NCBI RefSeq assembly: GCF_005887615.1
Contig: NZ_VANS01000002.1
Coordinates: forward strand, 620,001 to 684,000
Direction: 5' to 3'
Source: Sulfitobacter sabulilitoris
GTDB taxonomy: Bacteria; Pseudomonadota; Alphaproteobacteria; Rhodobacterales; Rhodobacteraceae
DNA length: 64,000 nt
The notes beneath the pieces are model-generated. The model was not told the DNA's origin, did no database searches, and saw only the letters and a program-made list of their open reading frames with translations. The position numbers and the translations under genes were made by a program. Position 1 is the stretch's first letter; each line of letters begins with the position of its first letter. This document shows, one piece after another, positions 26,286 to 36,997 of the stretch.

Positions 26286-26538
26286 CCCGGATCATGTGCC
26301 ACGCACCCGAGGGCTCGTGCGGCCTTGCCCTGTCGGATCATGCCGCCCAGGCCGCAGATGTCGGCAAAGGTGCTGCCGCGACGGCGGATCATCCGGTTCT
26401 GGGCTGGATTCGCCCATTCGACGCATGATCGAACGCGATCGCCGCAGGGCCGTTCATGGGGATCGGGTTGCGCCGCGACGCGGAATTGGCCCGTATGGCA
26501 TCGGGCGGTATCATTTGGCCCGGAACCGGGAGGCAGGT

Positions 26539-28098
26539 ATGGACGCACGCATCGTTGGCATGAACCCGGCTGAATGGCTGCGCCGTACCGCGCGTCGGTC
26601 GCCCAAGGCGCCTGCACTGCTCACCGGGACCCGGCTGGATGCGACCTATTCGGAATTTGCCGGGCGGTCCGCAGCCGTCGCAGGGGCGCTTGCCGCGAGA
26701 GGTGTCGAAAAGGGTGACCGCGTCGCGCTGTTTCTGAGCAATTGCACCGCCTACCTCGAGGCGCTTTATGCGATCTGGTGGATCGGCGCGGTTGCGGTGC
26801 CGATCAACGCCAAGCTGCATGCCCGCGAAGCGGCCTGGATCATCGGAACCTCGGGCGCATGCCTGGTATTCGGCGATGACAAAACAACCGCCGGCTTGAA
26901 AGGCCTCACGCCAAAGGGGGTTCAGGTCGTCTCGGTCGGGCGCGGGGATTTTGACGCGATGCGGCATGGCGCACCTGCCGCGGCACCGGCGGCCTGCAGC
27001 GCCGATGATGTCCTCTGGCTGTTCTATACCTCCGGAACGACGGGCCGACCCAAGGGCGTGATGATCACCGCCGGAAATATTGCCGCGATGACCATGTGCT
27101 ACTTTGTGGATGTGGACGATGTCCGCGCGGAGGATGCGATCCTTTACGCCGCACCGATGAGCCATGGCGCGGGGCTCTACAATTTCATGCATGTCCTGCG
27201 CGGGGCACGCCACGTCGTTCCCGCAAGTGGCGGATTCGACGCGCGGGAGATCCTCCAACTGGCACCCGGGATCGGCCCGGTGTCCATGTTCGCCGCGCCG
27301 ACCATGGTGCGCCGTCTTGTCGATGTCGCGAAAACGACAGGCAGCACCGGCGACGGGCTGCGTACGGTCGTCTATGCGGGCGGACCGATGTACGAGGCTG
27401 ATATCCTGGAGGCGGTGGATGTCATGGGTCCCCGGTTCGTCCAGATTTACGGTCAGGGCGAATGCCCCATGGGCATCACCGCGCTGACCCGGCATGACGT
27501 GGCCGACCGCAATCATCGGCGCTGGCGCGAGCGGCTCAATTCGGTCGGCACGGCGCAGAGCCTGGTCGATGTCGCGATCCTTGGCGAGGATGGTAAGGAA
27601 CTACCGCACGGCGCGATCGGCGAAATCGCGGTCCGGGGGGCCACCGTGATGGCGGGGTATTGGCAAGATCCCGGGGCCACCGCGAAAACGCTGCGCGGCG
27701 ATTGGCTGTGGACCGGTGACATGGGCCGGATGGATGCCGACGGCTATGTCACCATGCACGACAGGTCCAAGGACATGATCATCTCGGGCGGGTCCAACAT
27801 CTATCCGAGAGAGGTGGAGGACGTCCTGCTGAGCCATCCGGGGGTGCACGAGGTCGCGGTGGTGGGGCAGGCCGATCCCGAATGGGGAGAGGTCGTGGTG
27901 GCCTTTGTGGTGGGCCACGAGGGACAGACTGTCGATACCGCTGCGCTCGATGCGTTGTGCCTTGCGCGGATCGCCCGCTTCAAGCGGCCCAAGGCATATC
28001 ATTTTGTCGCGGCCCTGCCGAAGAACAACTACGGAAAGGTGCTCAAGACCGACCTGCGCGCCAGACTGCACGAGGACGCCGACGGATCGGCGCCCTGA
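26539..28098 (+). CDS. AMP-dependent acyl-CoA synthetase/ligase
   Basis: A 519-residue ANL-superfamily adenylating enzyme. The P-loop YTSGTTGRPKGV lies near residue 165, the adenine-binding region YGQGECPMG near 310, the hinge WLWTGDMGRMDADGY near 395, and the C-terminal catalytic Lys in LPKNNYGKVLK near 500. It forms acyl-AMP and then acyl-CoA; chain-length or aromatic preference cannot be read. GGGAGG precedes the start at 26539. It stands alone after a 253-base gap that shows nothing recognisable. Confidence 0.92.
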   Translation: MDARIVGMNPAEWLRRTARRSPKAPALLTGTRLDATYSEFAGRSAAVAGALAARGVEKGDRVALFLSNCTAYLEALYAIWWIGAVAVPINAKLHAREAAWIIGTSGACLVFGDDKTTAGLKGLTPKGVQVVSVGRGDFDAMRHGAPAAAPAACSADDVLWLFYTSGTTGRPKGVMITAGNIAAMTMCYFVDVDDVRAEDAILYAAPMSHGAGLYNFMHVLRGARHVVPASGGFDAREILQLAPGIGPVSMFAAPTMVRRLVDVAKTTGSTGDGLRTVVYAGGPMYEADILEAVDVMGPRFVQIYGQGECPMGITALTRHDVADRNHRRWRERLNSVGTAQSLVDVAILGEDGKELPHGAIGEIAVRGATVMAGYWQDPGATAKTLRGDWLWTGDMGRMDADGYVTMHDRSKDMIISGGSNIYPREVEDVLLSHPGVHEVAVVGQADPEWGEVVVAFVVGHEGQTVDTAALDALCLARIARFKRPKAYHFVAALPKNNYGKVLKTDLRARLHEDADGSAP

Positions 28099-28201
28099 AG
28101 GGACAGGCCGTGCTGCCCGCGGTCTTTTTGGCCCTTTCGCGGCGGGCCGACGTATCCGGTGCCCGACCGGCCGGCGCCCGGGCTTGTCGGGCCGCGACCG
28201 G

Positions 28202-28633
28202 TCACAGAACGGTCAGGACGGGGCAGGTCGCATGCGCGGTCAGCTTTTGCGAGACGCTGCCCATCAGCAGCCCGCGCAGCGTGCCCAGCCCTCGACGCCC
28301 GGCAACGATCAGATCGGCGCCCGTGTCCGTGGCATGGTGCAGAATGGCCTCGGCGGGACTGCCTTGCAGAACCTGCGTCGTGGCGTCGTGGCCCGATTGC
28401 CGCGCGATGTCCGCTGCCCGCGCCAGCACGTCGTCGGCGGCCTGGCGCACCTTCTCTTCGTTCACGGGGATCACGACGGCGCTTGCGCCCACTGCGATGG
28501 CGGTCGTCTGGAGTTCGGGAACATGGACGATTTCAAGGCTCCCTTGGTACTTTTCCGCAAGATCGGCAGCGACGCGCAACGCCGATTCGGCGTGGTCGGA
28601 GCCGTCGAATGAAACCAGAATTTTCTTGAACAT
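28202..28633 (-). CDS. uspA: Universal stress protein (UspA family)
   Basis: A 143-residue single-domain UspA. It begins MFKKILVSFDGSDHAESALR and has the ATP-binding motif GRRGLGTLRGLLMGSVSQKL near 112-131 (G-2x-G-9x-GS pattern). AAAGG lies six bases before the ATG at 28633. A perfect FNR box at 28691-28704 sits at about -42 from a possible start site with CATAGT as the -10, so anaerobic induction by FnrL is likely. It follows DUF2189 on the same strand. Confidence 0.93.
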   Translation of the reverse strand: MFKKILVSFDGSDHAESALRVAADLAEKYQGSLEIVHVPELQTTAIAVGASAVVIPVNEEKVRQAADDVLARAADIARQSGHDATTQVLQGSPAEAILHHATDTGADLIVAGRRGLGTLRGLLMGSVSQKLTAHATCPVLTVL

Positions 28634-28690
28634 CACGTGCCTTTCGTTTTGGTGCGGTCAAACTATGCGATACCGGGCGGCGGTGAATCC

Positions 28691-28704
28691 TTGATTGAAA
28701 TCAA
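28691..28704. promoter_or_regulatory. Perfect FNR/FnrL box upstream of uspA
   Basis: TTGATTGAAATCAA matches the FNR consensus TTGAT-N4-ATCAA exactly. It lies 58 bases before the uspA start. Its centre is about 42 bases from a start site predicted from CATAGT (minus strand, 28662-28667), the geometry of a class II activated promoter. Confidence 0.85.
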
Positions 28705-28742
28705 GGTGCACGAAGTGCAGGCCGTTGCGCAGCCTTGAGGTT

Positions 28743-29555
28743 TCAAGCCGGGTCCGCGGGAAGGATCGACAGGTCGTAGAAGTGCCAGGTCGCGTGGCCG
28801 AGGATCGGGAAAACGACAAGAAGCCCGAGAAAGAATGGCGCAAGCGACGCCAGTGTCGCGACCGCGACAAAGGCGGCCCACCCCAACATCACCATGGGGT
28901 AGGACATGACGTGGCTGAAACTGGCAATCATCGCGGTCATGACATCGACTTCGCGGTCCAGCAGCATCGGCAATGCCACCACGGTGATACTGTACAGCAA
29001 AAGCGCAAAAAGTGCGCCGACCGCCGTCCCCACCGCGAGCATCGTCACCCCATTCGGCGTCAGGAAGACGGCAAACGAGCTTGAGATGTTGGTCATCCGG
29101 GACAGGCCGAGGAACAGGGCAAAGATCATATGCCCGATGAAAAACCAGAACAGGAATATGAAGATGATCGCGGCCCCGATCAGCGGCAGTTGCCGTTCGC
29201 GTTGTTGCAGCACCACGCCGATCACGCCGGACCAGTCGAGCGGCTGACCGGTCTGCAACCTGCGCGACACCTCGTACAGCCCAACGGCGGCAAATGGTCC
29301 AAAGAGGGGAAACCCGAAAGCGGCGAGGACAAGCCAGTACGTGTTTCCCGTCTGTGCCGTGATCCACGCCATCAGCCAACCGAAAAGCACGTAGAACCCC
29401 GATATCATCAGGCCAAAGCGCGGCGCGCGCCGCAGATCGGACCAGCCGAGCGCCAAGGCCTGCACAAGCAACGAAAGCGTCGGCGCCCTGAAGCGGGGCG
29501 CACCGGATAACGCCTGACGTGCGGCGCGATGGGGCTGTGGGTCAGTTGCTTGCAC
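28743..29555 (-). CDS. DUF2189 integral membrane protein
   Basis: A 270-residue polytopic membrane protein with six or so hydrophobic helices (for example [18 protein letters not shown] near 48-65 and [21 protein letters not shown] near 130-150). The pattern matches DUF2189. The reading begins at a GTG; no strong binding site helps decide the start. It lies upstream of uspA, and FNR boxes stand on both sides of it (28691 and 29693). DUF2189 genes are often seen near respiratory and low-oxygen genes, but the function is unknown. Confidence 0.88.
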   Translation of the reverse strand: MQATDPQPHRAARQALSGAPRFRAPTLSLLVQALALGWSDLRRAPRFGLMISGFYVLFGWLMAWITAQTGNTYWLVLAAFGFPLFGPFAAVGLYEVSRRLQTGQPLDWSGVIGVVLQQRERQLPLIGAAIIFIFLFWFFIGHMIFALFLGLSRMTNISSSFAVFLTPNGVTMLAVGTAVGALFALLLYSITVVALPMLLDREVDVMTAMIASFSHVMSYPMVMLGWAAFVAVATLASLAPFFLGLLVVFPILGHATWHFYDLSILPADPA

Positions 29556-29601
29556 GGTGGTCTGGTCTGCCTTGCGGGGGCGTGATGCGCCGCCGTTGTC
29601 T

Positions 29602-29624
29602 TCACTGAACGGGGTGTTCAGTGA
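29602..29624. promoter_or_regulatory. 9-bp inverted repeat upstream of DUF2189
   Basis: TCACTGAAC (29602-29610) and GTTCAGTGA (29616-29624) are perfectly complementary with a GGGGT spacer. It ends 47 bases before the DUF2189 start. It may be an operator for an unidentified regulator or a hairpin in the leader. Confidence 0.55.
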
Positions 29625-29692
29625 TGTCGTGGTGACAAGGCCGGACCCCTGCCACCCCTGACACCAGGGACCATGGGCCGCACGAAGTATCC

Positions 29693-29706
29693 TTGATGTG
29701 GATCAA
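29693..29706. promoter_or_regulatory. Perfect FNR/FnrL box upstream of DUF2189
   Basis: TTGATGTGGATCAA matches TTGAT-N4-ATCAA exactly. It lies 138 bases before the DUF2189 start; no AT-rich -10 is obvious at the right distance on that strand, so the start site is uncertain. With the box at 28691 it marks this pair as oxygen-regulated. Confidence 0.8.
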
Positions 29707-29899
29707 GATGCGCGCGCAGTACGCGCGGATCGCCCGCTTTTCGGGGCATGCAACACGGGCCGGACCTGCAAAAGCCGCCGTGCGATCAGATGCCGTTGCC
29801 TGGCGAACCCTCGCCGCGACAGCAGGGGCGGGGGGGTATGTTCGACCGTTCAAAGCGGCCGGAAAATGTCCGGGCAGACGGGCTGCCCGGACATGTGGT

Positions 29900-32200
<2,301 letters not shown>

Positions 32201-33118
32201 ATGATGAACCTGACGATCAAGCAACTGCGATACTTCGATGCGCTGGCCCGTCATCAGCATTTCGGGCGCGCCGCCGAGGCATGTTCGATCTCGCAGCCGG
32301 CCCTGTCCTTGCAGGTCAAGGAGTTGGAGGGGATGTTCGGCACGCCGCTGGTCGAGCGCAATGCCCGAAAGATCCGTCTGACATCGACCGGTGAGGATTT
32401 CATCAGGAAGGGCCGCGAAATCCTGCTTGCAGTGGAAGAGCTCGAGGATCTCGTGCGGGCGTCCAACACACCGCTGGCAGGCCGGCTGCGACTGGGAATC
32501 ATCCCGACCGTCGCGCCGTACATACTGCCGGAAATCATTACCGCGCTGTCTCAGCGGTTCCTCGGGCTCGAGCTGGAACTTCGCGAATCGGTGACGCGAT
32601 CCTTGATCGACGACCTGTTGGAAGCGCGGCTTGACCTTGCGGTCGTAGCATTGCCGATGTCTGAGCCCACGTTGCGGGAATTCGCGCTTTTCGAAGAGGA
32701 TTTCGTTTTGGTGCGCCCGTCCGAAGACGCGGGCAAACCCGTTCCGAGCCCCAAAATGCTGCAATCGATGCGCCTGTTGCTGCTGGAGGAGGGGCATTGC
32801 TTTCGCGATCAGGCCTTGTCGTTCTGCCAGTTCGCCAAGACCAAGCCGCGCCAGTTGATGGAGGGGAATTCGCTTTCGACGCTGGTGCAAATGGTCAGCG
32901 CGGGCATGGGCGTGACGCTTATTCCGGAAATCGCGCTGTCGCTCGAAACACGGTCTGCTGACGTCTCCATCGCGCGGTTTCCCCAATCGCGACCGTCGCG
33001 GACCATCGGAATGGTCTGGAGAAAGACGAACCCGTTGTCGGACCAGCTGATGACGATCGGGGCGATCATCCGCGAAGTCGGGCAGAAAAAGCGTGATAGC
33101 CGCGCACAAGGGCAATAG
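32201..33118 (+). CDS. oxyR: Peroxide-sensing LysR-type regulator OxyR
   Basis: A 305-residue LysR-family protein. The N-terminal helix-turn-helix spans about residues 4-62 (TIKQLRYFDALARHQHFGRA). The redox-sensing pair lies in EEGHCFRDQALSFC; counted from the second Met (32204) these are Cys199 and Cys208, the E. coli positions. The gene is divergent from katG, its expected target. Neither of the two adjacent ATG codons has a clear binding site. Confidence 0.95.
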   Translation: MMNLTIKQLRYFDALARHQHFGRAAEACSISQPALSLQVKELEGMFGTPLVERNARKIRLTSTGEDFIRKGREILLAVEELEDLVRASNTPLAGRLRLGIIPTVAPYILPEIITALSQRFLGLELELRESVTRSLIDDLLEARLDLAVVALPMSEPTLREFALFEEDFVLVRPSEDAGKPVPSPKMLQSMRLLLLEEGHCFRDQALSFCQFAKTKPRQLMEGNSLSTLVQMVSAGMGVTLIPEIALSLETRSADVSIARFPQSRPSRTIGMVWRKTNPLSDQLMTIGAIIREVGQKKRDSRAQGQ

Positions 33119-33291
33119 CCGTTTCGCACCACAGTATGGGGGAGTCGCGGGATGTGTCCGCGTTTTCGTCATGACGCGTCGGCGGAACGACAGGGGGTGA
33201 TCCGGTCTGCTCGGACGTCGGTCAGGATTGGGCAGGGTCGGCTTCGCGTAGCATCCTCGCCGCCTGACCGGTACGGCACCTAATCCGCCGA

Positions 33292-33332
33292 CCCCACAAA
33301 CACAAACCCCCGCGGGCGGGTGCCTGCGGGGG
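33292..33332 (-). terminator. Terminator of rpsU
   Basis: On the minus strand a 7-bp stem pairs CCCCCGC with GCGGGGG around a 12-base loop and is followed by TTTGTGTTTGTG. It begins 35 bases past the rpsU stop. Confidence 0.7.
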
Positions 33333-33366
33333 GTCGTTGTCTCTGTCGCAAAATGCGAGGGATGAC

Positions 33367-33573
33367 TTACATCATGCCTTCGCGTTGTGCTTTCTTGCGT
33401 GCCAGCTTGCGGGCACGGCGGATCGCTTCAGCTTTCTCGCGCGCGCGTTTCTCGCTGGGCTTCTCGAAATGTTGCTTGAGCTTCATCTCGCGGAAGACAC
33501 CTTCGCGCTGCAGCTTTTTCTTCAGGGCACGAAGCGCCTGATCGACGTTGTTGTCGCGAACACTAACCTGCAT
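33367..33573 (-). CDS. rpsU: 30S ribosomal protein S21
   Basis: A 68-residue S21, beginning [20 protein letters not shown] and ending in an arginine/lysine-rich helix. S21 is the last small-subunit protein to assemble and contacts the anti-Shine-Dalgarno end of 16S rRNA. GAAAGGTGG lies before the ATG. The gene is alone, with its own promoter and terminator, and is divergent from coq9. Confidence 0.97.
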   Translation of the reverse strand: MQVSVRDNNVDQALRALKKKLQREGVFREMKLKQHFEKPSEKRAREKAEAIRRARKLARKKAQREGMM

Positions 33574-33625
33574 GTGGTTTTCACCACCTTTCTAAGTTGA
33601 GTTGCAAGGAATTGCAGGAAGTGGG

Positions 33626-33654
33626 CATATAGCAAGCATGCCCTAGTTTGTCCA
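33626..33654 (-). promoter_or_regulatory. Sigma-70 promoter for rpsU
   Basis: On the minus strand TGGACA (33649-33654) and TATATG (33626-33631) are 17 bases apart, giving a leader of about 45 bases. The match is better than for most genes here, as expected for a ribosomal gene. Confidence 0.65.
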
Positions 33655-33700
33655 GTCCAAGGATGCCTGCGCGAACCACCGGCGCAAAAGGAGCGAAGCG

Positions 33701-34411
33701 ATGACCGTAGCCTACGAAAAAGCCAAGAACGACCTGCTGGATGCCGCGCTCAAGCATGTCGCCTTTGAGGGCTGGTCGCCCGCGACCTTCGAGGACGCGG
33801 TGCGCGATACCGGTATAGATGCCGGCGTTGCACGGGCGGTCTGTCCGCGTGGGGCGCTGGACCTTGCGGTGGCCTATCACAAGCGCGGCGATGCGCAGAT
33901 GGTGCAGCGGATCAGGGATGCCAGTTTTGACGGCATGAAGTTTCGCGACAAGATCGCCGCTGCGGTCCGAATCCGGCTCGATCTGATTGCCGACAAGGAA
34001 TTGGCGCGGCGCGGGTCCACGCTTTTTGCGTTGCCGCATCACGCCGCCGAAGGCAGCGCGCTGATCTGGGGAACGGCCGATGCCATCTGGACGGCGCTTG
34101 GCGACACGTCGGACGATGTGAACTGGTACACCAAACGTGCGACGCTCAGCGCGGTCTATAGCGCCACATTGCTCTATTGGCTGGGTGACAGCAGCACGGA
34201 CAACGAGGCGACATGGGCCTTTCTGGATCGTCGGATCGACAATGTGATGCAGATCGAAAAGCTGAAAGCGCATGTGCGCGACAGCCCGACCCTGTCGCGG
34301 CTGATGGCCGGGCCGAACTGGCTTTTGGGGCACATCAAGGCCCCGTCGAAAGCCAGCCGGTCGGGATTGCCGGGGCGCTGGGCAGACCCACGCGAAAGCC
34401 GGGATCACTAG
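33701..34411 (+). CDS. coq9: COQ9 family protein (ubiquinone biosynthesis)
   Basis: A 236-residue COQ9-family protein with a TetR-like helical fold (TFEDAVRDTGIDAGVARAVCPRG near 30-50) and a C-terminal lipid-binding region, LIWGTADAIWTALGDTSDDVNWYTKR near 118-144 in overlapping pieces. COQ9 binds ubiquinone precursors and helps the COQ7 hydroxylase. It should not be read as a TetR regulator. AAAGGAG precedes the start. It stands alone between rpsU and a 308-base gap. Confidence 0.92.
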   Translation: MTVAYEKAKNDLLDAALKHVAFEGWSPATFEDAVRDTGIDAGVARAVCPRGALDLAVAYHKRGDAQMVQRIRDASFDGMKFRDKIAAAVRIRLDLIADKELARRGSTLFALPHHAAEGSALIWGTADAIWTALGDTSDDVNWYTKRATLSAVYSATLLYWLGDSSTDNEATWAFLDRRIDNVMQIEKLKAHVRDSPTLSRLMAGPNWLLGHIKAPSKASRSGLPGRWADPRESRDH

Positions 34412-34719
34412 CCGACAAGCCGCGTTGCGGTCTGCAGGCCACCACCGCCGGATCCGGCGATCGCCACCGCATGGCGCGCAGCGTCATGAGCGTGTAGCGG
34501 TTAAGCACCGGACAGAGCCCGAGACTCATCGTGCCGCAGAGCCGCAGCCATGGCAAAGGTGACAAGAGCACTGGCAGGCTGCGACACGACGATCATCGTG
34601 CGAGCGCAGGGCGAGAGAAACAGGGTGAGAGAAAAATGTGCGTCCAGCCGTGATTGCGCCCGGCCCTGCGATGCGCGATGCTGGTCGCGACACATTGACC
34701 ACAGATCAGGAAACAGCAG
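34412..34719. other. 308-base intergenic region before the first quinone oxidoreductase gene
   Basis: No gene is supported. Minus-strand frames at 34335-34571 and 34501-34596 lack binding sites. A five-codon frame, MCVQP, after GGTGAGAG at about 34635 could be a leader but is too short to judge. The region has CCGCCGGATCCGGCG near 34448, a small palindrome just after coq9 that may be its terminator. Confidence 0.4.
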
Positions 34720-35703
34720 ATGACCGACCAGATGCGCGCCGTTGAAATCACCAAACCGGGCGGGCCGGAGGTGTTGCAACTCACCCAAAGGCCCGTGCCC
34801 GAGCCCGCGCACGGCCAGGTCGTGATCAAGGTGGCATATGCGGGGGTCAACCGGCCCGATGCGCTGCAACGCGCGGGCATGTACGCGCCGCCCCCGACCG
34901 CGAGCGATCTGCCGGGGCTGGAAGCCTCGGGCGAGGTGGTCGCGCTGGGCGACGGCGTCACCGATCTGGCCATCGGCGACAAGGTCTGCGCGTTGCTGCC
35001 GGGCGGCGGTTATGCCGAATATGTGGCGACCCCCGCGGCGCATTGCCTGCCAATCCCCGACGGACTCAGCCTCGGGCAGGCGGCCTGCCTGCCCGAAACA
35101 TTCTTTACCGTATGGTCCAACGTCTTCACCCGTGGAGGATTGCAGGCGGGCGAGCGGTTCCTGGTGCATGGCGGATCGTCTGGCATCGGCACGACCGCGA
35201 TCCAGCTTGCGCATGCCTTTGGTGCGCGCGTCTTCGTCACCGCCGGCTCGGACGAGAAATGCTCTGCCTGCATCGACCTGGGGGCGGAAGAGGCAATCAA
35301 TTACCGCACGTCCGATTTCGTCGAGGTGATGAAGGCGCAAGGCGGGGCGAACCTGATCCTCGACATGGTGGGCGGCGAATATATCCCGCGCAATCTTGAG
35401 GCGCTGGCGATGGACGGGCGGCTGGTTCAGATCGCGTTCCTGCAGGGGCCCAAGGTCGAAGTCAATTTCGCGCCGTTGATGATGCGGCGGCTGACGATGA
35501 CCGGCAGCACCCTGCGCCCGCAAAGCGACCTGGCCAAGGCACGGATCGCGCAGGATCTGGCGGAGGCGGTCTGGCCGCTGCTGGCGGCGGGCAAGGTGGC
35601 GCCCGTGATGGACCAGGAATTTGCACTGGCCGACGCGGCGCAGGCCCATGCGCGCATGGAAAGCAGCGCGCATATTGGCAAGATCGTTTTGAAAGTCGCT
35701 TGA
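34720..35703 (+). CDS. NAD(P)H-quinone oxidoreductase, PIG3 family
   Basis: A 327-residue zinc-free medium-chain dehydrogenase. The N-terminal GroES-like domain carries AYAGVNRPDALQRAGMYAPPP, the PIG3-type signature, and the NADPH-binding Rossmann part has VHGGSSGIGTTAIQLA near 150. It would reduce quinones, probably one electron at a time, using NADPH. AGGAAA precedes the start. A second quinone oxidoreductase follows after 61 bases on the same strand, so both are likely co-transcribed. Confidence 0.92.
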   Translation: MTDQMRAVEITKPGGPEVLQLTQRPVPEPAHGQVVIKVAYAGVNRPDALQRAGMYAPPPTASDLPGLEASGEVVALGDGVTDLAIGDKVCALLPGGGYAEYVATPAAHCLPIPDGLSLGQAACLPETFFTVWSNVFTRGGLQAGERFLVHGGSSGIGTTAIQLAHAFGARVFVTAGSDEKCSACIDLGAEEAINYRTSDFVEVMKAQGGANLILDMVGGEYIPRNLEALAMDGRLVQIAFLQGPKVEVNFAPLMMRRLTMTGSTLRPQSDLAKARIAQDLAEAVWPLLAAGKVAPVMDQEFALADAAQAHARMESSAHIGKIVLKVA

Positions 35704-35764
35704 TCCGGATTCCGCCGGCGACAGGTATTTTGCGGGCAAGCCCCGCGCAGCGAAAGGACACGAC

Positions 35765-36739
35765 ATGGCGAAAACAGTTATGATAGAGGCGTTTGGCGGA
35801 CCGGAGGTGATGCAGGTCGTGGACCGCCCGGTGGGCGAACCGGGACCTGGCGAGATCCGCATTGCCCACAAAGCCTGCGGGCTGAACTTCATCGACGTCT
35901 ACCAGCGCACCGGGCTTTATCCGCTCGAACTGCCGCATCCGCTCGGGATGGAGGCGTCCGGTGTGATCGAAGCCGTGGGCGAGGGCGTCACGCACCTCAA
36001 GGCGGGCGACCGCGCCGCCTATGCCTCGATGCCACCGGGCGCCTATGCACAGGCCCGCGTGATGCCGGCGGCACAGGTTTGCCCGCTGCCTGACGATATT
36101 TCCTTCGATGACGGTGCCGCGATGATGCTCAAGGGGCTAACGGTCGTCTACCTCTTTCACCGCACGACACCGCTCAAGCGCGGCGACACGGTCCTGTTTC
36201 ACGCGGCAGCGGGCGGCGTTGGCCTGATCGCCTGCCAGTGGGCGCGCTCCGAAGGGATCACCCTGATCGGGACGGCGGGCACGGATGACAAATGCCAACT
36301 GGCGCTGGATCACGGCGCCAGCCACTGCATCAACTACCGGACACAGGATTGGGTTGCGCAGGTCAAGAAGCTGACCGACGGCAAGGGTGTTGATGTCGTG
36401 ATGGATGCCGTGGGGGCCGACACCTTTGACGGTTCGCTCAATTCGCTCAAACCGCTGGGAATGATGATCAGTTTCGGCAATGCCTCTGGCCCGGTGCCGC
36501 CATTTTCGGTCGGTATTCTGGGGCAGAAGGGATCGCTCAAGATCACGCGTCCGACGTTGTTCACGCATATCGCGGATCATCACGCCTGTCAGGAGATGGC
36601 ATCACAGCTTTTCGGCAAGGTGCGGTCGGGCGACGTCAAGATCAAGATCGATCAGCGGTTCCCGCTGGAGGACGTCGCTGCCGCGCATCAGGCGCTTGAG
36701 GCGCGCAAGACCACCGGCAGCACGATCCTGACGGTTTAG
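35765..36739 (+). CDS. Quinone oxidoreductase (Qor family, zeta-crystallin-like)
   Basis: A 324-residue zinc-free medium-chain dehydrogenase of the QOR group: GLNFIDVYQRTGLYPLELP near 38-56, the Qor signature, and the cofactor motif HAAAGGVGLIACQWAR near 144-159. It shares the fold with the preceding gene but belongs to a different subfamily (PIG3 versus Qor), so the pair is not a simple tandem duplication. The substrate is an NADPH-dependent quinone or enone. GAAAGGA precedes the ATG. A GCCTCCGGCGG element lies just past the stop. Confidence 0.93.
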   Translation: MAKTVMIEAFGGPEVMQVVDRPVGEPGPGEIRIAHKACGLNFIDVYQRTGLYPLELPHPLGMEASGVIEAVGEGVTHLKAGDRAAYASMPPGAYAQARVMPAAQVCPLPDDISFDDGAAMMLKGLTVVYLFHRTTPLKRGDTVLFHAAAGGVGLIACQWARSEGITLIGTAGTDDKCQLALDHGASHCINYRTQDWVAQVKKLTDGKGVDVVMDAVGADTFDGSLNSLKPLGMMISFGNASGPVPPFSVGILGQKGSLKITRPTLFTHIADHHACQEMASQLFGKVRSGDVKIKIDQRFPLEDVAAAHQALEARKTTGSTILTV

Positions 36740-36758
36740 GTAAAACGGACGGTGCCCG

Positions 36759-36796
36759 CTGCCTCCGGCGGAGGTGTTTATCGCCAAAAGAAGCGG
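36759..36796 (+). repeat. GCCTCCGGCGG element, copy 3
   Basis: Contains GCCTCCGGCGGAGGTGTTTA and then CCAAAAGAAGCGG, 20 bases past the qor stop. It is the mirror partner of the copy at 36930-36969; the two are about 130 bases apart and agree at about 30 of 38 positions. Confidence 0.7.
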
Positions 36797-36929
36797 TTTG
36801 CCCGCGCGCTGCCACGTCGGGGCAACGCGTGGGCAGGAACAACGCGCTGTCGCCAAAGGGGCGTCTTCTGGCACGGTCATCGGCTCCTCAGCCTGTTCCG
36901 TGGCAGCAGGCCGTCCCGCCGTGGTTACA

Positions 36930-36969
36930 TACCGTTTCTTTTGGCCTGAGATACCTCGGCCGGAGGCAG
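36930..36969 (-). repeat. GCCTCCGGCGG element, copy 4 (inverted)
   Basis: Read on the minus strand it gives GCCTCCGGCCGAGGTATCT and then GGCCAAAAGAAACGG. It lies just past the 3' end of the minus-strand RNase T2 gene, again in the sense direction of the gene it follows. Confidence 0.7.
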
Positions 36970-36997
36970 GATCGTTCTTGGTACGGCGTGCAATGCG

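Larger units (their letters stand above)
29556..29899. other. 344-base intergenic region between DUF2189 and katG
   Basis: No convincing gene lies here; an 83-codon minus-strand frame (29602-29853) has neither binding site nor protein-like composition. The region holds an inverted repeat at 29602 and a perfect FNR box at 29693. The katG 3' end has a short GGGCAGACGGGCTGCCC hairpin at about 29872-29888, a possible katG terminator. Confidence 0.6.

Noticed and set aside
26147-26617. 156-residue minus-strand frame across the gap before the acyl-CoA synthetase
   Set aside because: Overlaps the catalytic end of the GMC gene and the start of the synthetase; composition is not protein-like.
29602-29853. 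83-residue minus-strand frame between DUF2189 and katG
   Set aside because: No ribosome-binding site and covers the FNR box and the inverted repeat, which are better explanations for the region.
33701-34411. Reading the COQ9 gene as a TetR regulator
   Set aside because: The N-terminal fold is TetR-like, but the C-terminal region and length match COQ9, which has lost DNA binding.
34335-34571. 78-residue minus-strand frame after coq9
   Set aside because: Overlaps the coq9 3' end, has no binding site, and no similarity or membrane pattern.
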